Assembly: GCF_010183535.1 (NCBI RefSeq)
Contig: NC_071333.1
Coordinates: 8,306,587 to 8,370,586 of the forward strand
Source of the DNA: Caenorhabditis remanei
Taxonomy: Eukaryota; Nematoda; Chromadorea; Rhabditida; Rhabditidae
Length of the DNA stretch: 64,000 nucleotides
Reading direction: 5' to 3'
A program made the position numbers and the translations under genes. The notes under the pieces were generated by a model. That model worked only from the letters and a program-made list of their open reading frames with translations. It was not told where the DNA came from and ran no database searches. Positions 54,348-64,000 of this stretch are shown one piece after another; position 1 is the first letter of the stretch; the number at the start of each line of letters is the position of its first letter.

Positions 54348-55165
54348 TCAGCAATTCACATAACAGCTGTATCGACCAAAAAAGGGAAGTAGTAGCGAAA
54401 AAGGAGCTGTCGAAAAAGTTTTGCTGTCTTTTCTGATTGAAAAAATACGCTGCCAGCGGCCAGTTTTATTTTGTCTCTATGGAAACCCCGTCGTTATTTT
54501 CATATTGAGGCTTCGCTTCTTTCTCCACACACTTTTTGTCGTGTGAGCGCCAGCTTGAGGGCTCATGTGCTTTCACAGCTGATCGGCATATCAATTTTGT
54601 TATTTCTTTCTCAATTTGTTATGAAATAATTTTCAATTATTCATATTGGTTACTCGGAAGAAAAGTTTCATGAACAATTGAGCTTGATGGTAGTACAGAA
54701 GATGGTTAAGAAAGAATTGAGGGTACAAAGATGAAGAAAAGTACAAATTTTATCGGGAGGCAAGTTTTGGAAAGAAAACTCTAGCAGATAAGTGCCATCA
54801 GAAACCAGAGAAACCGCGTGAGAGAGTTGAGGGATTGTTGGGGAGAAAAAATAGAAATATTCAAAACAAAACCACATATTTTAAGATAACAGAAAGGAAG
54901 AGAATAAGACTTACAGTCAGAGATAGATCCCTAACTGGGTACATACTTGAAATATTTGGCACCATGGGTTCAGATCAGTTTATATTATCAATATATCACG
55001 AATGAAAGAAAATAATGACCTTTACAAAAGGGAGGAAATGGAAAACAGGATGGATGGAAAACAAGGAAGGAAAAGTATTGGTATGGCAAATGGAATGAAG
55101 TCTGAGAACAGAATTATAAATTGATCGGTAATGATTGGATTGATGAATGACAGCACAGTAAGTGG
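54348..55165. other. short region between the REJ gene start and the sdn-1 end
   Basis: It contains the upstream flank of the REJ gene and the 3' flank of sdn-1. No exon is visible. Confidence 0.5.
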
Positions 55166-58033
55166 TTACGCGTAAAATTCCTTTGTTGATGCTTTGGTAT
55201 AGGCATACGTGGCATATGGTCTTGCTTGCTTCGGCTCGTCTAACGCATATGACCCTTCATCTTTTTTCCGGATTCGGAAAACCACGAATAGTACGAGTAG
55301 GATTGCAGTGATAACGGCGACAAGGACTCCACCGGCGATTGCTGAAAAATTCATTGTAGAAAAACCCCTTCTAAATATATTTTTAGATTGTTCACATTCC
55401 CTTATGAGTCTCACAAATTTTCCATTCGATCAAATAATTTGAAACCGCCGTTGTTTCCAAAATCTTTGCTTTCCTTTCCAAAAGGTTACCCTTCTACAGA
55501 CACTCCCTTCCACTCAGTGTCATAAAATCAAATATGCACAAAACGCGACCCTTGACCTCGTCTTCCTCTTTTCTTTTCCTTCCGTCCGTCAGGGTCCCAG
55601 CATCCCGAACCTTTTGCCTCTATTTCCCATTTTCTCAAGAGAATAAGAAGATGGCTCAGATTTTGATAAGATGACCAAAAGTTGAAAGGGAACAAAAGAG
55701 GGTGTTTTGAAGCGAGATGTCACTTTTACTGAATATTTTGTCTTCGAAGACGTCACAGAAGATGGCTTAACTCTCGACCCCGAGGTCGTTTGCACTTTTT
55801 CAATTTTTGCGAACAAAAACGAGAAAAAAGTTTACATTCTTCAAATCAACATTTTTGTTGGAGTCGAAAGAAAAAGGGAAGGGTCTTACTAAACTCAGCA
55901 ACAAAACGGGTGCCATTCAGTGTCACGCATATATAATTTGGGTTCATCATCTCATCTCATCTTCCTTATAATATAATTTCTGGCGTGTCATTCATTTATA
56001 CTTGTTGGTTTCTTTTCCACACCAAGAAAAGATCTTATAGAATAATTAGACACATGCGGGGAAGAAGAGAAAAACGAGAGAAGCGCGTGTGGTGCATCAT
56101 TCATAGAGGTCCCTTCTCCTTCTTCCTGCGACATGAGAGGCCACGCCATCTGTCATTAAGAAACAGCTCGACAACAAACTAGCACATCCTCGAGCTGTAC
56201 ACATTGATTGATAGACTGGTCGCGAAAAATGGACGTGTCCCGGAGAAAGAATGGCAAAGTATGCATACTTTTATGCAAGTCTCATCTTTTTACGTTCGGA
56301 CACATTCGGAAACACGGATAGGCGAGATGAATGGACGGACCGAATGATGATGCTTTGACACATATTCAAACGGCCGTTCGTTCTTCCGGAATGTAGTGAC
56401 AGATATTGAATATATTGCGTTTTCTCTTTTGAACCATATCGCTTCCGACGACGACAGCGGAGGATATCGATTAATTAGACGTCCACTTATCATCCCGCAA
56501 CAAATCATTTGCCGCCCCCCTTACGTCGCCCAGGCAATTTATGTACATTTGCATCTGCTCCTAATGTCAGTTACACTAAATCCTCCTACACCCTTCGAAC
56601 GCAATATTAATGAAAATGGGTTTCATCTCACTCATACCTGCATAGAAGCCATTTGTCATGGTCTCATGGAATGGCGAGAATGGACCAGATGAGATGGTTG
56701 ACGTGACCAGTGGCGGCTGTTGGCGTGGTGGTTTCGTCGATTGTGCCACATGTGACCTTGGTGTTGTTCTGGAATAAGATGAGATTGAAATTTTAATTGG
56801 GAACAGAATTGGAAGAAAAAAATGATTGACGAGCAAATTGGTGGGAAAAAACCTACGTCGTGACAACGGCTACGGGTCGATGAGTTGTGGTGGAGGTAGT
56901 GAAGAAGTCATCATCATTATGAACATTTTCATCAGCGAAATCTTCATCATCCTCATCGTCGTCCTCATCATCGTCTTCATCATCGTCCTCGTCATCCTCG
57001 ACCTTGATCTCCTTGTCGTTAGCCGCAGGCTTAGGTTTTGGTTGAACAGGAGGCTTGAAGCTCTGAAGAATGAAAGATTGCGGTAAGCAGATCAAAGAAA
57101 AGCCGTTTTACCGCTGTAGTAGTTGATATCGTTGTCGGCTGCTTCGTTGTCACAACAATATTGCTTGGAGAGGTAGGCTTCACGTCCGATTTTGTAGTGC
57201 TGACGGGCGAAGATGGCGGCTTTCCTAAAAAGGATTGCAATTAGAAATGAGAATTGATATGGGCCAACTGTTTTTCTTTTATGTTTTTTCCTCGTTTCAA
57301 TTCTGTATAGCAGACAGCAGGACCTGTACAACAACAGAAGGAACAAATTAGCGTGTTTCGGGCAGACAATTCAATTTGCATCTGGCCTCAACAACAAGCA
57401 CCTTTCTCCTTGAATTCTAACCAGATTTAGGCATGGGATCTTGTACATGAACAAATGTTTTCTGAGAGAGTTCTCACCTGATCCATGAACATCATCGCCG
57501 TCCTCATCATCAGTTGGGTAGCCGGATCCATTGACTTCGATATCTGCTAACCTGCCAGGGATGTTTGCACTTCCTTCGACTTGCTGCAAAAGTTTCATTT
57601 ATTTATAACAACCGAATATTATGAAAATAAATATTATTTATTATTATTATTATTATTTCTATATTCTGTCCTCTATCCACCAACCCCTATTATATCTGTT
57701 TGAATAATGCAAATATTTTGGTGCGTTTGCCGCGCTTCAGATTCAACTGAGAGCTGCGGTGGGCAAACAAATAAGTGCGACGGTGAACCCGTAACGTTTT
57801 GTAATAATATAATATTGTAACAATATAATGATATCGGCAAACTATATATAATGTAATATAATAGAGGTAAAACTCACTTCTGATGTGGAATTTTTCAAGT
57901 TTTTCGACGGGGTGGTTGTGGTGACGACCGCCGTTTTCGTTTTTGCTTGATTTGCAGCAAATGCTTGTGTGGAGAAGGATAAGAGGATGAGGACCGAGAA
58001 AGTCGACAGGCAGAAGTTGAGTTTAAGTTTCAT
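55166..58033 (-). CDS. sdn-1: syndecan, heparan sulfate proteoglycan core protein
   Basis: Signal peptide MKLKLNFCLSTFSVLILLSF opens the protein. The next exon carries glycosaminoglycan attachment sites, GSG in an acidic setting (NGSGYPTDDEDGDD and VHGSG). A Thr/Pro-rich stretch and a run of Asp/Glu (56.93-57.0 kb) follow. The last exon encodes the membrane segment (AGGVLVAVITAILLVLFVVF) and the syndecan cytoplasmic domain: C1 RIRKKDEGSYALDEPK, a short V region and the C2 PDZ-binding end EFYA. Six exons join in phase. Syndecan binds growth factors, guidance cues and matrix through heparan sulfate, and in C. elegans acts in neuronal migration and axon guidance. The N-terminus, membrane part and tail are nearly the same as the C. 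elegans protein I remember, whereas the acidic and Thr-rich middle differs. Confidence 0.96.
56930..57005 (-). repeat. sdn-1: GAT/GAC trinucleotide repeat coding for acidic run
   Basis: Reading on the minus strand, GAT, GAC, GAA and GAG codons repeat and encode an uninterrupted acidic run in the syndecan ectodomain. Confidence 0.8.
57630..57656. repeat. (TTA)n microsatellite
   Basis: A short run of TTA repeats lies in the first intron of sdn-1; the same intron is extremely AT-rich near 57800-57865. Confidence 0.8.
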
Positions 58034-61000
58034 TGTGTCTTCAATTATTGGTGTTGTTCACCTAACCGGCATCTCTTTGGTAACACGCTATACCCCTGGA
58101 AAAAAGACAATTGGTGGGAGGTTGGGTGGAACAAGAGGCGGAAAATGGGGGAAATGGCGGTAAAACAGCAGCAAAGAAGGGGTTCCAAAAGAGGTTATCG
58201 TAAATTTGAATTGGTAGGGGCAGTACTAGTAGTCAAGAAAGAGAAACGATTGGATTGGGCCATGAAGAAGGAGAGGTGGAGACAAGACAATTTGATGGAA
58301 TGGTTGGTTTTTACAGCACAAGGGGGTAGGGGTGAGAAAAAAAAGAAGAAGAGGTTGAGATATTGATGAAGGCAGAAAAAAAGCTATAAAAACCATTCCG
58401 CTATTTTTTCGCCTCGCCGTGTTGATTAAAACAGAAAAGAACGAGAAATAGAAGAAATGAAAGGGATGGAGAGAGGAAATAAAGTATTACTCACATTCTC
58501 TCGAGAACCCAAAGAAAGTAAAGAGAAGAAAATTTGGGGAGTGGCAGTGGTCAAAGTAAGTCGAAAAGGGTAGTAAGGAGAAGAGTAAGCGGATAAATTA
58601 AAGAGAGCCGACGAAAGAGGGGGTAAAGCCCTCAGAGAGTGGACCCTCCGCTTCTCGACCGCAGTGCGTAATGAGATGGGCAAGCAAGACACGGGTGTCT
58701 TTTAAATTCCTCTTTGCTTACTATTTCTCAAAATTGTTCGCCTTGTGCCAAAATCTCTTTTTTATCTTTCGAATGACAATTCCACGGATTTAGAAAAAGC
58801 ATTGGGCGTCGAGTGGTCTGGTGTGAGGGGAGGGGAGAAAGGTGAAGTCAAAAGTCGGAGGATCGAAAGTGAAACAAAACAAAGGAAGCAGAATCAGATA
58901 ACACCCCTGGACGGGAAGATGAGCGCGGGCAAGTTGCGCCTACTCCTCTCACCAGATGATGACCTCGTTTAGGACAATTGTCCGTTTTATCTATTCCCCT
59001 CATGATTATCACTGATTGTAAATATTGGAAAACTGTGTGAGAGAGAAAAAAGGGAAACGAAGGTTAGAAACAAAAGAATGTGGAAGAATAAGAAAAATGA
59101 AGGCGTGATAGAGAGAAAGACAAATTCAAATCATTCTTTGTTTTCTACCCTACCAATTTTCGTTCAGTAATTACTCCCAAATGATTTGTTGTTTTTTAAA
59201 AGGATTCCATCCATTTCGGGAAACTAGTCTAAAATAGTTGTGGGAATCCAGAATTGAAAATCTAGCGTAATCGAGAGAAGAGTTTTGTTGTGTGATGGAT
59301 AGCCAAAACAAATCTCTTATTCAAATACATCCTACGGGAGAGAGGGGGCTCAGAGGCTTCATCACTGGGAAGCTCTGAGACACAAAACTCTTGAGACTGC
59401 GGCGCGACCGACTGCAGCACGCGAAGTTACTGAACCTTCTTTTCAAATTACGATTACCAAAGAAGCCTCGAGGCAAAAAACTCGGGTTTCCTTTCCTTTT
59501 CATCCGAGAGGAAAGGGACCCCCGGCGAAATGAGAAAAGAGCAGTAAAGCGCGCACAAATTGAATTTGGTTTGGTGTTCGGAGCATCCGCATCACATACA
59601 CATACACCGAATTCTGCTTGTGCCATCGCCGCTGTCGAACAAATTTGAAAAGGGTGCGTGTGCTCCATGGGGGTGACGGAAAGGGGCGGACTTGTGTTGG
59701 GACGACGAAAGATGCCATATGAAAGAAAAATGAACGAAGTAGAAGAATAACAGTTAGCCATTCATTTATCCCGACCTCTACCATCACTTGGTTCTTTTTT
59801 TAAACGGAAATGAACGTGTGCTTTGAATCAAGTTGGATCCAATCAGATCGATTCGAGGATAATTCACGCGGAAAATTGAGAAGTGACAAGTTAATGCGGT
59901 AGTTGATGAGTGGGAAAAGAGTATTGGGAACGAAAATAAAGTGGGTGTGGAGGATAGCCGTTCATCACGCTTTATTGTGTCAATTTATTGGTTTTCAAAC
60001 AAAAAAAGAAATTCGAAAAAAAAACTCCGTTAAAAAGTTTTTTAGATTGATTACTCTGCTTCAATTTATTGGCAGATGACAAAGTACAAAACTGTTGACA
60101 GAAACTATTACATATGTTATAAAATTCAACGACAGATGTTTCACCCCCATCTGTTCTCATTTTTCTTTGAAAATTCCGCAACACGAAAAGCTTAAATAAA
60201 AATGAATGATCTATTTGAAATTGAAAAGATGCAGAACGAGAAAAATGATCGATGACTTTTTGAGCAACAAGCAACTCGCAAGCGTTTTGGAACAAGAAAA
60301 AACACGAATTTTGGTGTTTCTTTTCTTGAATCGTGTTTAATGGCGACGTGTCGTTTCGGTTTTGGTTCCCGACCGAAAACAGAGAAAAGAGAGGATAATA
60401 GGAAAAGAGGAGAAAAAAATGACGATGTGAAGGAAAGGGAATAAAACAGAATCACAATCTCTTGCGGGGAAGCGCGGCACAAAAACGGAAACAAGCCACG
60501 GGGCACCAAAGAGGTAATAAATGGAGGGCCTAAAAAAGAAAAGAACAGATCATACTGCGGTTTTGAGGAAATAGTGAAAAGAGAAAAAAAGGAGATGGGT
60601 TCCCGAGACTCCCGCGATTGATGTGTGTATGTGTGGTCGGCGTTTGAAGGCGAAATGGTATGCAAATGTGTTGGCCCGCGGAGTGCGCACGACGACGTCA
60701 ATACAAACGCAAAGACCCGCATCCTTACCGCTAAAACGTTCCGAAACACGCACTTTGGGAATTGTTGAAAAGTAAACTGATCGTTAATATCGGTAATTAG
60801 GGGTAGGGGACTGGGATTTTGAGAGTGACGGGAAAAGAGTCTAGAATTCCAATGTTAAAACCCCAAAATCCGAAAATCCAAGATCAAGTTCATGTGAAAC
60901 ATGAGAGGTAGTGAAAAAAACCGAGGAGAAGTGAGAAAAACAAATGGGAGAAGTGAGAAATTGCATCTTTTGTTCATATTGCTCTAGAAAAAGAGACAGA

Positions 61001-62232
61001 GGAAGATGAGTTTTTCCCGGGTGTAAAGTCGTTGGGTCCGATGAGTCCCTTGTTGTTGCGGACACATTTCAAAATTTTGAAATATTTGAGTCAGGTTTCA
61101 TAATTCGGGTCTAGTTCAACGACTGGCCCCGTCTATAAATGAAGATATCTCAGATTTCGAAGTTGATCAAAAATTCAGATGTCATAAAAATTCATGCGCA
61201 GAATATAAAAAAGAGAAAAAAGAGATAGGGGATTATTCAACGCGCGAAAACGATGATGATGACGACGGGGACGACTACAGCCCAGTGAAAGTCAAATATC
61301 ACAAAAAAAGAACCAAATATTGGGGAAGAGACAAATAGTCCCAACGACTGGCCATCTACTCCGAAGACAACGACAACGGCCCATCTGTTTTATTAGCATT
61401 ACGACGAAGACGATCGATCCGCGTAGTGTGCACTCTCTTCCTCTCTCTCCCCTTTCTTACCCTCTTCTCATTCTTCACTCTGCTAATTCATCTCTACCCA
61501 CTCTTTTGTGTCTGCGTCTCTCTTTTCTTAGCACTGTCCGAAGGGACTCGCTGAGACGGGTTGACGGGGGGTAAGACGAGGAAAAAGGTTACCGCAATAG
61601 GGTCCACTCACTGACCCCTCCCTCTCCAATCTGACTCCGTTGCGCGCGCGCAGAAGATGAGGAGACGGGTCGGAGGAAAAGAGTGCACCACCGCTCGTAT
61701 TGTTTGAATTTCACGCTAGTCAATACAGTTACACACCGAACAGGCCGTGTTGAACAATAATAAAGAGCCGCAACATTTTTTGGGTTATCACTTATCACTA
61801 GAGCAAATATGCAGAAGGACAACATTCTGGATGCTGATAACGAAAAAGAAACAATGATGTGAAAGGTTCAAAGGGGAAGAGAATAGGAAACACAAAACCA
61901 GAGTAACAAGGAAAACCGAATACTGTAGTTTCAAATTTGAAGAAAACTGAGAAAGTTTAAAACACAGAGAGACACACTCAACTGTATTTTATTTAGTCAT
62001 ATCATTTTCTTTCAAAAACTGAACACATGACTAAATGGCCTTTCTCCGCACACAAGAGATTCTGAGAGAGTTACGTTGCACAGATAAAATCTAGTAAGTA
62101 CCTTCACCGTAGCCTTCTCTCTTTTACTCAATTTTTTTCAAAAGAAAAGTGTTCGCTCTTTGTTAAACATTCTCTGTTTCGTACCTCTAGGGATGAGAGC
62201 TAGACGAACAGATTGTATCAAGTGGAAGACGG

Positions 62233-62427
62233 ATGGTTTTGAATGACGACACAAAGTGGTATTCTCAGCTGGACACCTCTCATTTCTATTCAGATCCTGT
62301 GGATCCGGTCAAACGTCTCATGTATCAATGGCTAGCTGTCCAAACAGAGGATAGCTGCCGAATTGTCGTAAGGAGGAGGAAGAAGGAGTGTCTCAGATCG
62401 GAAATTGATATTATCATTGATAAATAA
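62233..62427 (+). CDS. doubtful 64-codon open frame
   Basis: The frame starts at ATG (MVLNDDTKWYSQLDTSHFYS) and ends in TAA. It is open back to an AG at about 62200, so it could also be a last exon. Composition is protein-like (Trp, Tyr, Asp, with a basic run RRRKKE) but no domain is recognised. AATAAA lies near 62620. Confidence 0.25.
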   Translation: MVLNDDTKWYSQLDTSHFYSDPVDPVKRLMYQWLAVQTEDSCRIVVRRRKKECLRSEIDIIIDK

Positions 62428-63927
62428 CACACTTCAAATGTACTCGATTATAAATAGAAAAAGAGATTGAGGTAAGATAGGAAATTGAAAAATGAAATTG
62501 GAAATATGAGTCAGAATACAAAAGTGTAAGACGTCAGATGCAATCAGAACCTACATAAATTTCATATCAAGTCTTATCTCGAAAGTTAACTGTTCTAAAC
62601 TTGTGATAATGAAAGTTTAAATAAACTGATAAAACAATGCGCTCATCAATAGTGGAAGTCAAAACGATCCCCATACTTACATCTCTACTGTTCTAAATAT
62701 AAAAAATTAGTGGTTTTTCACATTAACAAAATATTATTGTTTCTAATCAAAAACATTGTTTTTTGTGTTATTCTTAACATAGTTTCTAAACTTGTTAAAA
62801 CAGTAGCTTTCAATCTTTTTTGCAGCCGAAAAGACATCTATTGACAAAATGACCTATCAGTGATTTCATATTTCAATGACATCATTTTTTTTTGGTTAGG
62901 ACACTGTTCTAAAGATAAAGGTAACCTAGAAAAATAGATTTGATGATATAACATGATGAAACCTGCAATAGTTCTACAACATTGTGAAAAATCTTTTGTG
63001 GCTGTAAAATTGCAAAACAGAAATGAAACGACTAAATTGTTCCCTTTAATTTGAAAAGACATTTATCACCTTCCTCCCCAAACCGTCCCTCCCTTTTCGC
63101 ACCAGTATTCCTGTTAGTCTCCAAGTTTTTGACTCAAGTTTATGTGGTTTTAAAATCTTTTTTCGTGTGTGAACGAACGTCATTTGAAAGGAAGATAAAG
63201 ACCTTTTAAAAAAACTGGCATTTGTCATCAGTTTATAAAAGAAAATAATGGCATGTCATAAATAAAATAGCAATTTCATTCTTGATTCTTATAAGAGACA
63301 ATCAAACCCTCATAAGACTTTCCTAGTCTTTTCCATCTTGGAACAGGAAAACAAAGGATTGATGTTAGAGCCTTGAGTGAATAATCCCCTTGTCCTTTTG
63401 CTCATTATGACAATTATTAATGACACTGACATACGGCAGCCAATCTGTCATATGTTCTCTTCTACTACTATTAGAATAATTTGCTAAAGCCTTTTAGTTT
63501 ATAGAATTGAAAAATCACTATAAAATCAACAGCAATAAAAAGTGCACATGCTGGGTAGCCTAGGAAGAAAATATAAAACGATGTTTACAGTGGTTTGCAC
63601 GAGTTGTCGAATGATTGTCGATGAAAGCTGCATAGAACACCCGCAAAAAATAGAGAAAGACGGTATTCAATGTATTGACAAACAGAAAGCTCTTGAGAAC
63701 TGAAAAAATACTTTTGGATTAATTCGATTGAGAGCAGACAAATCGGAAACAATGACTAGGCATTTGATTTCTTCCCAGAGTTTGAAAGAAAAAGTTTTTT
63801 AAAGACAAAAAATAAACCGATATCAATTTTACATAACATTACCAAAAAGTGTTTACAAATACTGTACGAACCGCTGAAGATTTTCTTAAAGAAGTCTGCT
63901 ATTTTTTTATTTAAGTTCCAAATTTCT

Positions 63928-63965
63928 GCCATTCTACCTACTGGCTGATGTTAGTAGGTAGCTGG
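63928..63965 (+). other. hairpin with 9-bp perfect stem
   Basis: CTACCTACT (63934-63942) pairs perfectly with AGTAGGTAG (63953-63961) around a 10-nt loop. An outer CCA/TGG pairing extends it after a small internal loop. Confidence 0.5.
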
Positions 63966-64000
63966 TTGCGACAAACTTTTTCATTTCGGGTTTCAACTAA

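Larger units (their letters stand above)
58034..64000. other. sdn-1: 6 kb upstream flank of sdn-1
   Basis: No convincing exon chain is visible. From about 58.1 to 61.3 kb the plus strand is markedly purine-rich (GA tracts); at 61.4-61.5 kb it becomes CT-rich, with a CG run at 61644-61653. Further right it is AT-rich. Likely contents are the sdn-1 promoter and possibly distant leader exons. One 64-codon open frame and one hairpin are listed separately. Confidence 0.5.

Noticed and set aside
59321..60753. Several 85-185 codon minus-strand open frames upstream of sdn-1
   Set aside because: They arise from the purine-biased strand, are rich in Phe, Ser and Leu, and have no domain, start context or in-phase splice partners.

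Overview
The window looks like part of a Caenorhabditis genome, most likely the X chromosome of C. elegans or, more probably, a close relative. The evidence is AT-rich DNA, many 40-60 nt introns with GTAAG donors and TTTTCAG acceptors, acceptors just upstream of start codons that fit spliced-leader trans-splicing, and several recognisable orthologues. syd-2, bet-2, nhx-5 and sdn-1 are all present. As I recall, bet-2, nhx-5 and sdn-1 are adjacent on one C. elegans X-linked cosmid (F57C7). The protein sequences differ from the C. elegans versions I remember at scattered positions, so I do not name a species.

Layout: (1) 1-1656 (+), the 3' part of an unrecognised gene. (2) 1727-4585 (-), a single-pass receptor tyrosine-kinase-like protein with an unusual active site. 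(3) 4977-5637 (-), a small uncertain gene. (4) 5804-7719 (+), a GPAT3/4-type acyltransferase, followed 96 nt later by a 94-residue stand-alone cuticle-collagen N-terminal domain protein (7815-8190, +), an operon-like pair. (5) 10405-12465 (+), a secreted, membrane-anchored protein with three Cys-rich modules. (6) 13128-17866 (-), syd-2 (liprin-alpha). (7) 18-22 kb, a long non-coding stretch with a candidate structured RNA near 19.9 kb. (8) 22092-26597 (+), a secreted DM13-domain protein. (9) 29892-36228 (+), bet-2 (double bromodomain) with a duplicated exon. (10) 37196-38032 (-), a two-zinc-finger protein. (11) 40642-41846 (+), a seven-helix receptor. (12) 44565-47717 (+), nhx-5 (endosomal Na+/H+ exchanger). 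(13) 48112-54347 (-), a REJ/GPS-like single-pass membrane protein. (14) 55166-58033 (-), sdn-1 (syndecan), with about 6 kb of upstream non-coding DNA to the right edge.

Functionally this is an ordinary autonomous gene neighbourhood rather than a single pathway. Two genes (syd-2, sdn-1) act in synapse or axon development, one (bet-2) in chromatin reading, one (nhx-5) in endosomal pH, and several encode nematode-specific extracellular or membrane proteins. The most interesting signals are a tandem pair of 120-nt exons inside bromodomain 1 of bet-2 that looks like a mutually exclusive exon pair; the degenerate receptor kinase; the collagen N-domain protein with no Gly-X-Y region; the REJ/GPS-like protein without a polycystin channel; two competing hairpins ahead of the seven-helix receptor; and a three-hairpin candidate RNA near 19.9 kb. 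All exon structures were read by hand from frame, phase and splice signals, without transcript data.
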